Below are positions 46,490-57,691 of a DNA stretch of 64,000 nucleotides, piece after piece. Made by a program: the position numbers and the translations under genes. The notes below the pieces were generated by a model. That model had not been told where the DNA came from. It searched no databases and saw only the letters and a list, made by a program, of their open reading frames with translations. The stretch comes from Branchinecta lynchi (taxonomy: Eukaryota > Arthropoda > Branchiopoda > Anostraca > Branchinectidae): contig JAKZAP010000008.1 of assembly GCA_023053575.1 (NCBI GenBank), positions 3,304,715 to 3,368,714 on the forward strand, written 5' to 3'. How positions within the stretch are numbered: position 1 is the first letter of the stretch; each line of letters opens with the position of its first letter.

Positions 46490-46927
46490 ATTTTACTTCC
46501 TCCTTATCTTTCGCCGGCTCTTCTGATGCATAAGCTGTCAGGCAACGATTTTGCTGCCATTACTACCAAGAACCCCACTTGGTAACCAGGAGAGTAATTT
46601 GCTTAGCAAAATGTTTTGAAACGAAAAAACCTCCGACGGTGTAACCCTTTTGGCCATCTTTGGTCATTAGCAAGAGAGATAAGAATCCGGAGGAGACCAA
46701 CTTTCCAACCTTGTTAATATGACGAAAGGGACAGCCCTTTAGAGGTGGGGTCTAGCCGACAATCCTTAACATAGGCTCATTGTCGGTCAATGAGCATTTC
46801 GTTCCGGGTTCTGCCTTACCAGCGATTTACATTGACGGTGTGCTTGTTTCTGGGTGCAGCTTAGCAGCAACTTTCGGTTTTGTTGCTCGTTAATTTGTTC
46901 AGTTATTTAATATTTTTCTTTATCTAG

Positions 46928-47019
46928 AACGCCGTGACTCACGCTAATTCAGCCAGGAAACAGCGTGTAGTTCTGAAGTGGCAAGCGCCAGCCGATTTCG
47001 AAGGCGAAGTTTTATTTAG
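46928..47019 (+). CDS. Reeler-domain secreted protein, coding exon 3
   Basis: Acceptor tttatctag (ends 46927), phase 0 in, donor gtaaga at 47020, phase 2 out. It encodes NAVTHANSARKQRVVLKWQA and PADFEGEVLFR. AVTH---S-K--V-L-W-AP----G-V-FRA is the conserved third block of Reeler domains. The 92-nt exon is intact and too short to appear as a long open frame. Confidence 0.87.
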
Positions 47020-47142
47020 GTAAGATTTTTTGTATTTTAAAACTGAACTGAACAGTCTCGTTGAGATGACCAGTCGCCTATTTTTATCCATATTTATGAG
47101 ACTGGAATCACTGCGGAGAGACGTAAATAGGTATATAAGGTT

Positions 47143-47197
47143 GGGGGGGGGGGGGGGGCATTTAGCCGAAAAGACATGCCAAGGGGGGGGGGGCAAG
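47143..47197 (+). repeat. Paired poly-G tracts
   Basis: Runs of 16 G (47143-47158) and about 12 G (47185-47196) lie 26 bp apart on the sense strand of intron 3, close after the donor of exon 3. Confidence 0.8.
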
Positions 47198-47906
47198 AGG
47201 TGGCACAGATAGTCCCGACGCAGATGATACGACGTATTGGCATCTGTTGGCTCGCTGCCAGGGTCCATGTTCATATGATGTCGGCACGCGAAGTTAACAA
47301 GGGATCCGTCGACGTTATTTTGTCTGACGGCATCGTATTTTAGGTGGGGAGGGCCAATATCGTAAAAAAGCAAATTAGAGTTTCACTAAAAATGTGGAAT
47401 TTTGTTGTCGGTGACCTGCTGGGGCTGGGCTCTTATTCTTTATGTCCGGAAGGGAATTCCTGACTATGCCTCTTACTTAAAAGTGGCTAAATCTTCGTCG
47501 GCTGTTCCCGAATCCGGTTGTTTCCATGTGCAAACTGTGGTTCAAACCTAAAAGGGATATAAGCACGACCCGTTTGACCTGTGTGACCTATGGTCATAAA
47601 TTTATTGAAGAGTGATTCTGTTCATCGACACGTACTTCGAAAATCATTTAATCACGACTTAATCAACATATCACGCCGCTTTGAGAGTCATCATTGTCTG
47701 ATTGTATAAATGCAACAATAACCCCATAATTAACTTTGAGTCGCTTCGTGACCTGGCGGAATTTCTTTATCGATTCGATGGCCCTAGAGTTAAAGCACCT
47801 ATTCAAAGCTATAGAAACGTGTAGTTTATCGTCCCAGTATCTACGGTCTTCGTTTCGTGTAACATCCGTTTCGTTTTGGGGGGCCATTCGGACTCTAGCA
47901 TGCATA

Positions 47907-48549
47907 ATAATAATTGTATTGAAAAAAGCCCGAGGGCCATATACACGTTCAACACAAAAAGATACATATACACGGAAAAAGGATAATTAATCTAATCAAC
48001 AAAAATCTTTCTAGCTTCCAACGCTCTACTTATGTAACGGCCAACCCTACTAATAGATTGAGCAGAAGTACACTTCAGAATACCAGGGAGTAGGGGGATC
48101 GCAACCCCAAAAACCTCCCTACGGATGCTTGAAAGCTCTTGGCACCGACTCAAAAAATGACCAATGTCCTCCTCTTCTCGTCCACACAGAGGGCATGAAT
48201 AATTCCTATTTGGGATTCTCGCCTTCCTATCAAAAACTTTATTTCTACCGTGCAGTGGTAGACAATTAGCTCTCAATTGGATCCAGTACCTCAAATAAGT
48301 AGCAGGCAAATTAAGCTTAAAATAAAACTCAGATTCGTACACTGTTTTAATCTTTCTGTAATTTAACAGGGTTTCCGATGAAGATATTATACCAACCCAC
48401 TTTTGTTTTTCCTGGTCTTCAAAAACTCTCAATATTTCATTCAAAAGGGCTGGAGTTTGCTCCGGAGGGCCTAGACCACCATTCCATATATAAGATATAT
48501 ATTCGCCCGTAAAACTCGAAAAATCCGTTTCTGAAAAATCGAAAAATCC
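47907..48549 (-). pseudogene. 5'-truncated LINE with 16-bp target-site duplication
   Basis: The minus-strand frame (stop at 47992) encodes the C-terminus of a non-LTR retrotransposon ORF2. It includes RYWIQLRANCLPLHGR and the zinc knuckle CPLCGREEEDIGHFLSRC (CX2CX8HX4C), a hallmark found downstream of the RT domain. The element ends in an ATT-rich tail. gactctagcatgcata occurs at 47891-47906 and 48550-48565, flanking it exactly. Only about 640 bp was copied, so the insertion was inactive on arrival. It lies antisense in the Reeler intron. Confidence 0.85.
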
Positions 48550-48669
48550 GACTCTAGCATGCATATTCGCCCGTAAAACTCGAAAAATCCGTTTAGCAAG
48601 ATATCAGTGAGACGGGGACCCTAGATGGTAGGAATTGTATTACGAAAGAAAAACATAAAAAGCTGACAA

Positions 48670-49058
48670 AATACACAACAAATTTATTTATTTATTTTAT
48701 TTATTTAACTTCTAAAAAAACAAAAGAAAAAACAAGAAAAAGAAACAAACAGACAAAACGGAAAACACGAACGCTCTCATCACAAAATTCAGCTAAACGC
48801 TAACCTCCTCAATGCGACCCAAGCGGGAATCGAGATTTGTAGCCAAATTGAGCATATAGCAGCACGTAAGTGGTTATCACTAGCAATCAACCGCCTCCTG
48901 AGAGATTTCCGGGAATTCTGAATTTCCAGGAGATTTGTCACTTGGAAATCAGCAAACATTTCCGTAGCACTGCAGAAAGTAGGAATACCATGTAGAAACC
49001 GGAAAGAATTATTGTAGCTTGTTTTCAGATCAAAAAGGTATAGCCTATACTGGATATT
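48670..49058 (-). pseudogene. Second 5'-truncated LINE fragment
   Basis: On the minus strand, 48789-49055 reads QYRLYLFDLKTSYNNSF, then FLHGIPTFCSATEMF, ending LRRLAFS before TGA. YNN-FR-L-G-P--CSA-EMF is a common motif near the C-terminus of RTE/CR1-like polymerases. Its 3' side ends in an aataaataaa-type tail at about 48681-48706. It belongs to a different LINE family from the neighbour at 47907. Confidence 0.65.
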
Positions 49059-49390
49059 TTTTCACATTGTTTTGTACTTCTGTTAGGGAGGATTACTGAC
49101 AAACCGGCACTTGGTGTACACCCTTTCTCGGAACCGAGCTCGCACCAGCCGAAACCCGAGGTTCCGGCAACGGTGTTTTTCATTGACCATTTCCTATATT
49201 TTATTTTGTTGGAAGTGTCTCTTTGACTCACCTTTGCTAGCTATCTTAGCTGTTTTAGTCAGTAAACGATATATATACATGGATATAAATTAGGCGATTC
49301 ATCTTTCAGCGCTTTTAAAGATGACGATTTTACTATTCTACCATGTGACAACCGGGGCGGGCACTGTGGAACCGGGCAGTTGGCTTATAT

Positions 49391-49777
49391 GAGGGACCCA
49401 TAAATTTCCTGTAATGACTCGCCATTCAGGGGGCTTGTCATTTTCTATCCTTCTATGTTGCTCTGTTGCCCGAGCCTCACCTAGTTTCCAAAAATTCCGC
49501 TTGGGTCGAATCGGCGTTCTTGCTCAGATAGACAAAATTGACAGCATGCCACCAGGTACCTAAGCTAGGACAAAAGATCCAGGATACTCTTCCATTACAG
49601 AGAAATATTCCTAATTCAGCACAACAGCTGCGAAAAATGTTGCTTATCTGGATAGTTGGGTATTTTATTCCTGTGGGTATTTCTCGAACTATCTGACACT
49701 CGGTCAAGAGCGCAACAAAAATCTCTTATTGACTAGCCCCCTGAATTGCGAGTATTTCAGGAATTTTATGGGTCCCT
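49391..49777. mobile_element. TIR element, 387 bp, 8-bp target duplication
   Basis: About 50-bp imperfect inverted ends start agggacccataaa and include actcgccattcagggggct. GCTTATAT flanks both sides (49383-49390, 49778-49785). An 8-bp duplication fits hAT-type insertion. It is non-coding. Confidence 0.85.
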
Positions 49778-49797
49778 GCTTATATTTGACAATAAAA

Positions 49798-50030
49798 ACC
49801 GGATACGTCAGCTGAATTTTTTTAAAGCTCAGCGGCTCCCTCAAGCGACATGAGCCTGAAGAGTACCCTTGCTAAGAAGGGTCGAAACGCAGATCCATTG
49901 GACCTTAATTTCTCCAGAATGCTAATTTAGGCAGTTATGTAATGTAGCTCTCATCATATTCAGCTGACATCCGTTTTGAACTGTCGAATATGAGTTGCAG
50001 TCAGCTTGGGCTGAAGGAATACTTACTTAC
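49798..50030 (+). mobile_element. Family C hairpin copy
   Basis: Left ggatacgtcagctgaat, core gagcctgaagagtaccc and ttgctaagaagggtcgaaa, right attcagctgacatccgtttt, tail cagtcagcttgggctgaag. Confidence 0.75.
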
Positions 50031-50841
50031 ACAATTGAGAATGGGAAACCCCTGGGGTGCTGTGGAATTCAAAAGGTATTTTGGTGACAGCAGACAGACA
50101 GACAGTCCGATGCGGGGTTACCGAAGTGACAGTTTTAGTGTCAATATGACACTTATGACGTCTGTAAAACTTTCCACACTTTCAGCCCAAACTGTGGCAC
50201 TTCTTGCTAAAATGACTATGTTAACTTTCTGAGTATTAGTAATATCAGTTTGTAGAAATATATATTTCGGTTAGCGACTAAGCTGCATGGGTGACCGCAT
50301 GTGTCCAGAACTCTAGTTAAACGGTTGCATCGGTTTTTGACACTGATTGCTCAGAAGAAATCCTAAACATGATTGAAATAAATTTTGGGATAGTTTGATC
50401 TCTTATCTGAACTAAAGGTTGTATTTGTCTTATCTTGGATAATATGTTGGGTTTCTGTGAGCAAAGACTTGACTCTATGATCCCTTCTCCTTTTCGCTGT
50501 AAACACCGATTTTTGAGCTTTGTGGGAGGCGGTTAGATCGGTTTACCAGTGTTCAAAATCGGCAATTAATATCCAATTTTAAACGGAAATTGGATAAATA
50601 TCGACACAAATTTTTCACATCACTCCCGTCCACCCTGTGTATTTCTTTAGTGGAAAACATGGAATTTGACACTTTTTGTGACACTTTCTGAATTTGTAAA
50701 TGACACCGAAATAGCACTTTTTGGCTGAAAAAATGACACTCGGCCAAAAATATTTGGCAACTCTGGTTCCATGTGCTTGGGCAAATGTCGCGAAAAATGA
50801 TTTCGCTGCCTTGCTGGCAGACTTTACCGAGTGCCTGACAC

Positions 50842-51009
50842 CAGGCCCGTATCCAGGAATTTTTTTTTTTTTTTGGGGGGGGGGGGGTGTTGCCTGCGGG
50901 TCGGACAAAAAAGACATAGATCAGAGGGAAAAGCCTATAAAAAATGGTTATTTTTGTATGTTTCGGGGGGATGAGGGTCAACCCCCTAACCCCCCAGGAT
51001 ACGGCCTTG
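50842..51009. mobile_element. Family G poly-C/G MITE (hAT-like)
   Basis: Ends CAGGCCCGTATCC and GGATACGGCCTTG are inverted with two mismatches. Flanks CCTGACAC (50834-50841) and CTTGACAC (51010-51017) fit an 8-bp duplication with one change. The interior has T14G13 and a second C-rich patch. Confidence 0.7.
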
Positions 51010-51795
51010 CTTGACACTGACGCATAACTCTGGTTGCATCCCTGATTAAGGAGTGATCGACCCTTCGGCAGAATCGTAAATATAGACAATCCCTTCTATT
51101 CCTCTGTACTGAATATTAAGACAAATCTCTGGTCGTGACCCATGAAAATTCCTATGCGCTGATCGTGTACGAACGAAATCGTGGGATTGGTTTGCTATTA
51201 AAGTCGGTGAAGCTTCCTCTCGATTATGAGTTTGTCAAATACATTTATCTGATCTGAGATGTTGACGGATGGCTCCGCGTTAATGACCTTGCCTGGGGCT
51301 GTTTTTTCGTACCCTAGTAAGGTATGTCCCTTCGTAGGCTAATAGACTATGGCTACTATACTATAGACGATCTTTCTGCCACGGCCGTTATACTATAGAC
51401 GATCTTCTGCCTTTAGTGTAATATTATCTTGTTAGCATCTCGAAAGACGAAAGCGTAATTGGCGAAAATTTTGAAAATCAACGATGCCACAACGAAAGTG
51501 CCACACAGGTCCAGAAGTGGGCGCATGAAAGAAAGATTAACTCTTAGGCTGTGCGCTTAGGAGATGCTTTGGTGGGACTCCATAACGGGATAATACGGGG
51601 GAACAACATCTTGAAGAGCAAAAATTTACAAATGATGCTGAAGAGTACAAATATCTACCCTATGTCCCTAAAGAGCCAGGTTCTTGTTTATGGAGCGTTT
51701 CCACGGACAAGAAATCCCGTCGGGTAGAAAGGAATTCCAGTCGACTCGAAAGGATTCCGTTCGTGAAGACGACTAGAAAAAAAGTGAAGAGGGAC

Positions 51796-51826
51796 GGGAA
51801 TTCCTTTCAAGATGAAAGGAATTCCC
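51796..51826. repeat. Perfect 14-bp hairpin with GGAATTCC core
   Basis: gggaattcctttca / tgaaaggaattccc with a 3-base loop. The motif aaaggaattcc occurs at least three more times, with variants, between 51730 and 51850. Confidence 0.85.
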
Positions 51827-52337
51827 GGTCTACTTGAAAGGAATCTCGTCGGCGGCGCTGGTGAAAAGTCTTAAATAATTATATCTAGCTTTTGAGAGCA
51901 GCAGTTGTCGGCACCGATGTGCAGACAATTGGATGAAAATATTTTCACTTAATGTGCGTATGCCCTGAGCTTTCAGATTTTCGTGGAGAAATTTTTGGTG
52001 TTAGTTATTGGGGGGAGGATTGGTTGGTAAAAGTAATGGGAAGTAAATTATTTGGTGATATTGAAAACTTGGGAAGATTCCTTTCGGTTTCGACGAACCA
52101 CAGAGAAAGGTTCCTGTAAAGGAACATGTAAAATAGTAATCATGTATTTGATTTTTTTTTTTGAATTTTGTTTGTGTTTTTTTTTCCATAGCCTCTGTGC
52201 TTTTAGTGGAAAAATTTTTTTCTTATCTTATCATAAATGCTGTGAAAACATTTCTTTTGTTGGCTAGTAGATTTATTTTTGTCAGATATTCAGGCTCGAA
52301 GAAATATTTGTTTCCCTCTGAATGTAAACGCAATCTT

Positions 52338-52679
52338 AGTTGCGTTTTTGCAGATACCACGGTATCTGATACCGCGGTCTAAAGTTGTTTTCGCAGTTAT
52401 CGTCATATCTGATAACACGGTCAAAAGGTGTTTTTGCAGTTATCGTGGTATCTGATATTGAAATACCGCAGTCCGACCGTGGTAACTGATCATTATGTCT
52501 GAAAAAGTCATCTCACTTTCATCATTACCAACAATAGAGCCTAGGATTTTGTCCAATTGGTGAGAAAGAAATTTGAAACTTAGTGATGTAACTGGATATC
52601 ACTTTTTCTTTTGGGATGTCTCTGAAAGCGCAATTTCGGTAACTATCGTTTTTGCAGAGCAACCATGGTTTCAGATACC
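52338..52679. mobile_element. Family E element (E2), right end truncated
   Basis: Reverse-complement relative of E1: starts agttgcgtttttgcagatac and contains cagttatcgtggtatctgat and gatgtaactggatatc. The right TIR is cut after tttcagatacc. Confidence 0.75.
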
Positions 52680-52684
52680 CCTAT

Positions 52685-52915
52685 TTTTTGGAAAAATAGT
52701 CGATTTTTTCCTTGAAAATAGTCAATTTTTTTTAAACAGTCGGTTTGTCGTAAAAATATCGATTTTTTTTAAAATCAGCCGGTTTTTTGTGAACACAGTC
52801 GTTTTTGATCAACAATTTTCGTTTTTGTCTGCCAAAACAGTCGGTAAATACCTTGCCCCCCCCCCCCCAAAAAAAAAAAAAAAACAAAACATTTTGGCTA
52901 GTAATGCCTCTGGCT
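52685..52915 (+). repeat. Family F degenerate repeat with poly-C tract (F2)
   Basis: Repeated gaaaacagtcgg-like units, then C13 and A16, then ttttggctagtaatgcctct, the same order as F1. Confidence 0.75.
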
Positions 52916-53111
52916 ACTATACCTTTTATTTCTCGAATATCGCAACGCGAGCCAACATTTTTGACAACTAACTGAAAAGTGAATCGACCCTTCATCCACT
53001 CCGTCAGCTCCGATCGCTCGCGAATTCAACATATGCCAGTTCGATGCTTCCAAGCGGACTAGTTTCTGCAAATCCCCCTTCACCTCACCATCAGCACTTG
53101 TGTCAGACATA

Positions 53112-53393
53112 GAGCCTATTCCACCCTTCTAGCAATAGTAACTCTTAGTTATTATTTTCGTTCCAACCTCTTGAAAAGTTACCACGCTGACCGTTCTAAC
53201 CTTCTCGAAATAGTAATAATTTGCTTACCATGTTTGGGAGTGTAGTAAGCGTGGTAACTACGGCTCTCTGTAGCGGGACTGGCTGGATTGATATTTTGAT
53301 GAAAATTAAAACTGCGTTTCAGCCTTGACGCCAAGAACCCAAAATTCATGACGTCATGCGTAGTAACTACAGTAAGTAGGGTGGAACACGCTC
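53112..53393 (+). mobile_element. Family K element (K2)
   Basis: Starts gagcctattccacccttct and ends agggtggaacacgctc. Interior landmarks aaaagttaccacgctgacc and gacgtcatgcgtagtaact are shared with K3. 282 bp. Confidence 0.75.
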
Positions 53394-53828
53394 ATAGTAG
53401 AATAGACCCAGAGGTTGCCGAATGCCGAGTAGAAAATCTGCTATCTGCTTCCCGGGTAATGGAGGTTTGCACATGTCTCCTTAGTAGAAAGAGAAAGTTG
53501 CCCACTGCCTTATGGATCCGACTTTTTACTGCGTTAATTGTGTCGTCTGTTAGTTATGAGGCAACGGGGAATTAATAGGAACTAGTTCACTTGTACCGCT
53601 GATCTGGGAAAAGGCGAATTACTCAGTGGGTCACACTAGAGACGGGCGATTCTGATCGCGAAATGGTTCGAATCCAACCAGGGGTAGGTACGAATCCGAT
53701 TCCGATTCCAAATCGACCATTTCATGCTAAGGATTAGAATCCAGGATCGAATCCGGGATTCGAATCAGACCTTAACCGAAAATCAAATCATGTACAGGTT
53801 TAGTTTTAAAATCAGGAGTGGCAAAAAA

Positions 53829-54095
53829 AGCCAGCTATCCCGAGGGAAAATTCGGCAGAAACCAGCTACTAGACCGTTCGATTAGTCTTTCGCCCCTATA
53901 CCAAGCTCCGACGGTCGATTTGCACGTCAGAATCGCTGGGGTCCTCCATCAGGGTTTCCCCTGACTTCGACCTGGCCAGGCATAGCATAGGTCTCCATCT
54001 TTCGGGTCCCAACGAGTACGCTCTTGGTGCGTCGCATCCGCAACGGGATCGTGACGCCCGGGGGATGCGCCCGAGCCACCGATGCCGTCTCATCC
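53829..54095 (-). pseudogene. 28S rRNA pseudogene, inverted 5' part
   Basis: The minus strand carries conserved 28S (LSU) rRNA blocks in correct order: gagacggcatcggtggctcg, gggacccgaaagatgg, tgcctggccagg, cgattctgacgtgcaaatcg, gggtataggggcgaaagact-like sequence, ctagtagctggttt, ggatagctggc. Changes such as catgctatgcctgg and the altered bases around tttctgccgaattttccc, plus the inversion, show it is not a working gene. Confidence 0.9.
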
Positions 54096-54272
54096 AAAAG
54101 CGAATGATTAGAGGCCTTGAGGCCGTAACGGCTTCAACTTATTCTCAAAGTTTCAATGGGTGAAAAGCCCAGCCGAACTTGATGTGCGGCGGGGATTTCG
54201 GATCCGAGTGCCCAGTCGGCCACTTTTGGTAAGCAGAAGTGGCGCTGTGGGATGAACAAAACGTTCGGTTAA
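54092..54272 (+). pseudogene. 28S rRNA pseudogene, downstream part in sense orientation
   Basis: The plus strand continues with the next 28S blocks: aaagcgaatgattagaggcc, cttattctcaaagtttcaa, tgggtgaaaagccc, gagtgcccagtcggccactt, ttggtaagcagaagtggcgc, tgtgggatgaac. In a normal 28S gene this follows the block at 53829-54095 on the same strand. Here the two are joined head to head at the short shared word atcc (54092-54095). Confidence 0.9.
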
Positions 54273-55718
54273 ACCTGGGCAGGTGAGAAACAACACCTAG
54301 GATATAAATAAGAGATCGGAATTGATACATTAATAAATGACAGTAATTTATACAAAAAAATCCAAATTTTTTACTATTTTACCTGAAATGAGGCATATAA
54401 AGAACACTGGTGCCTAAGGCAAATGGGACGGTCACTTGGGCGATTAAACCATACTTCTAGGTTTTCAGTTTGCTTGTAATAGTATGGGTTTCTTCTCGGC
54501 AACCAGGGAAGAATTTTGGGTTCGTTAAGCACAGTGCCCTACACGCAAAGCTTGTAAAAATTGGGAAAAGATTTGAAACTGGAGCGGATTGTTAAGAAGG
54601 AATGCGACTCCGGATCCAAATCCAGCCTGACAAGCAGACGATTCGAATCCGGCCAAATGAAGGAATCCTGGATTCGAATCGAATCCAGATCACCCATCTC
54701 TGGGTTGGACGATGATAGTTTAGCGCATACATATTTTCTTTTTGACAATTTAGCGATTGTTAGGCAGAAAAAAAAAAGTTTGCAAGATACAAACACTGAA
54801 GAATAAATAGCTTGTTTTAGTTTTTATTCATACACCAGCTTGCCCAGATGGTGCTTTCGGATACTGGATCCCACGGTCGTTCCGAATCGGGGTTTCACTT
54901 AGCGGGTTGGATGGGGTTGAGTTAAAAGTTTCGAAATTAAAACATAACATCGACGGTTTCAGAAAACAATTTGTTATAAAATTGGCAAAAATATTGCAAC
55001 CGTGATCGTCACGGAAGTAATCTCCGGAACGGATGTCAGTGGTTTGTGTTTGGCTGAGGTTTTTTGCAAATAAAATTAGCAAACTTCCGATTGTGAGATT
55101 TGGTGGTTTATTCAGACTCGTGATGAAGTGCTCATGGCCAAATCCAGCGTAAAAGTGCGATTTTTTCTGGCTATTAGTTTCGGTTGGGTTTCATTACAGA
55201 GGAAGAGGGAAATGGTAGAATGCGAGCAACTCTCAGAACTCAGGATACATTTTCGTAATAGGTATACTATCAAGTTCCCCGATGTTCTCGAAACAAAAAA
55301 TAAAGCTAAAGCACTTAAAATATGCCAATTTTTAAAGAGTATATTAGTTAATTAAAGATAAGTATTGAGTGCTGTAAAGCGTATTGTAACCATCATGTAT
55401 TTTGTACGGCCAATTGGCTATTAAATATATTCACTCATTCATTAAGGAGAAACGACAGATTTGGTTCATTTGATAGTTCTTCGAGCAATTATTTTGTGTT
55501 TGGAAAGATCTCTTCGTTTGCAGGCTATTAAAGGATGTCTTTGCGGGAGTTTCTAAACCCGGAGACGTTTTCTGCGTTCGCAGACTTTTTAAGGATGTGC
55601 TAGATTCCAGGAGACGCGACTGGTTGAGTTCCCACATTTTCGGTGGCTATTTAGGTTTATTCATATTTTTCGTTCATATTACACTGACCCGTTCATAATA
55701 AAATAATGATACTTATAT

Positions 55719-55878
55719 TTGACGGTGCAAGACGGATAAGTCAGCTATATTTTATTAGAGCTATATTTCGGCCTTTGGCAAGGGTCCTCTTCAGGCTCAA
55801 GCGGCTGAAGCTGGACAGTTAACCATAGAAATATAGCTCTAATAAAATGTAGCTGACTTATCCGTTTTGCACCGTCAA
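55719..55878. mobile_element. Family C hairpin copy, 51-bp arms
   Basis: 55719-55769 and 55828-55878 are inverted repeats with two mismatches in 51. The loop holds cctttggcaagggtcctctt and caggctcaagc. The arms end in ttgacggtgcaa, which is outside the usual family consensus. Confidence 0.85.
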
Positions 55879-55879
55879 T

Positions 55880-56160
55880 TTCTTGTTTCATTCATATGAA
55901 ACAAGGAATTCAGAGGACCTTGTACATGAGAGACGACATACTTCACGGTCTGGTTTTGTGTTTAGAAATGTGAGTGTTTCAGTATGGAATAATCTGCCGG
56001 AAAGCACTAGGATGGCCGAGAGTGTATATTCATTTAAAAATAAGATGAAAAGTTTTTTGATGAGTAAAGATGGGTGAGGAGAGAGGGTTACCTTGGGTAT
56101 GAATCGGTTCTGGATTGCCACGAGGTTTAATTGTCTTCTGTTTATATATAATATTGAAAA
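55880..56160 (+). pseudogene. LINE reverse-transcriptase C-terminus
   Basis: The frame ending at 56077 reads SGFVFRNVSVSVWNNLPEST and RMAESVYSFKNKMKSFLMS. V-VWN-LP------S---FK-K-K-FL is the conserved end of Jockey/CR1-type LINE polymerases. Nothing upstream of 55880 continues the polymerase, so it is 5'-truncated. An A26 run at about 56343 may be its tail. Confidence 0.7.
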
Positions 56161-56336
56161 CAAAAATGTATTTATTTAGTTGTTTATGTATATTACTGCA
56201 TTTATTTTTTCCCTTTTCTTTTTGGTTTAAAATATAACTAGGCTAAGTGATTAAATTATTTAGTCCTGCCACAAACAAATCTGTATAGATATCAAATTTT
56301 CTTTTGTAAAATTCCATTATATATAACATTATTTGT

Positions 56337-56370
<34 letters not shown>

Positions 56371-56574
56371 CAGAAAAAAAGAAGGACTATCTACTGATAC
56401 CTGTTGTACTGGAAAATAAATTATATAGCATTGCAGTAATGATGGTTTAGAGTCGAGTGGGGGAAAGATCACATAAGTGGAAAACTATCATACTTTCGAA
56501 AACTTTGCCAAACTACTTTGTTTCTGCTCGAAATGAAATTTTTCACTGTTCTCGTAAAGAACGACGAGTGCCAA
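56161..56574. other. AT-rich intronic sequence with poly-A
   Basis: It contains the long A run at about 56343-56368. Nothing else recognised. Confidence 0.5.
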
Positions 56575-56735
56575 GAACGGGGGGGTTTAGGTTGACCCCC
56601 CCCCCCCCCCCCCGAAACATGCAAAAATAATCATTTGTATAGGCTTTTCCTATGATCTATGTGTTTTTTGTACTTTTTTGTCCGATGGCCCCCCCCCCCC
56701 CCCCCCCCCGAAATAAATTCCTGGATACGGGCCTG
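56575..56735. mobile_element. Family G poly-C MITE, second copy
   Basis: Reverse-complement relative of 50842-51009, with C18 at 56596-56613 and C21 at 56689-56709, ending ctggatacgggcctg. The left end is degraded. Confidence 0.7.
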
Positions 56736-57691
56736 TGTATCGGATTGGTGATATTCTAAATATGGAGAATCTGACTTGCACATAACATGACATTCGCTTA
56801 ATACATTGACTAACCTCTTCCTCGATACAGCATTTCCTGTAGAGAAGATCAAGCTTTATTAGTGTAGTGTTCAGAAAAAAGAGAGCTCTGTGTATCAAAT
56901 ATAGTGTAGTATTTACCAAAGTAAGGAGCCCCTCAGATTTAAAAGAAGTTGCAGCATCATTTGCCTGATTAAACTCCGGTCGTAATTCAACAGCTTCCAA
57001 CGTTTATCAGAATAAAACAGAAGGTCAAATGTATTACCTCTTGTTATATCATGCCGCGTCGTGGGACATGTTTGTAGTGACTGGGATTAGTAATATTTGA
57101 TCTTCCTACTTTTATGGCAGTCTTTTGTTAGCTCGTTTTCTGCTATTCATACAACAGCAGTTGGAAAGTTGAGATGGTCCGGTAGTCTCTTGTGCGGTCT
57201 CGTGAATAATTGTCGATGGGGTCAGTGCACCCAAGGAGGGGGTGGGGTTCTTTTCGTTTGGTTCTAAGGTTTTCTTGACGCTGAGTCCGTCGATTGTGAC
57301 CGCAAATTAACTATTCAGTGGGTCAGAGAGAGAGAGTAGAATAACTTAGTAGATTTATTTATTTTTTTTGAAAATTTAGGTGATTGTCAGGGATAAATTG
57401 CATAAAAAATAAAAAAAAATTACTGAAATAAACACCGGAGGTCATTGTGTCTTTACAGCTTTTCGCTGGATCGTCACTTTCCACGCTCGTAGTAGATATA
57501 CTTTCCAAGTCACTTTCTAAAAGTATAGGAAGCAAAAACAGCCTCAGAAAGGGAAGCGAGTTTTTGTTGCAAGAACTATAGTATCCGCCGTTACAACCGC
57601 CGTTATAATGGTGGATATAAAAGCAAGTGCAGCTTTCCAGACCGCTAAAATCCCTCTTCAAGCGAGTTGAACCAAAGTTCAAGATTTTAAT

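Larger units (their letters stand above)
41370..46927 (+). other. Reeler gene intron 2
   Basis: 5.6 kb with A8, B6 and a TIR element listed separately, a (tcta)n microsatellite at 41899-41916 and a LINE-like tail with catctatctatc at about 45697. In 43027-44780 I see no gene; an open frame at 43628-43894 starts with TTG and matches nothing I know. Confidence 0.75.
53636..54710. mobile_element. TIR-like repeat enclosing a 28S rRNA fragment (candidate)
   Basis: The left side reads tagagacgggcgattctga and the right side, reverse-complemented, cagagatgggtgatctgga. Both sides carry many gattcgaatcc-type motifs (53655-53790 and 54600-54680). The rRNA pseudogene sits between them. The flanks ggtcacac and ggttggac match at only 5 of 8 bases, so a single insertion is not proven. 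Confidence 0.45.

Noticed and set aside
53896..54330. Minus-strand frames of 61-65 codons with basic composition
   Set aside because: They lie within the 28S rRNA pseudogene, so they are not proteins.
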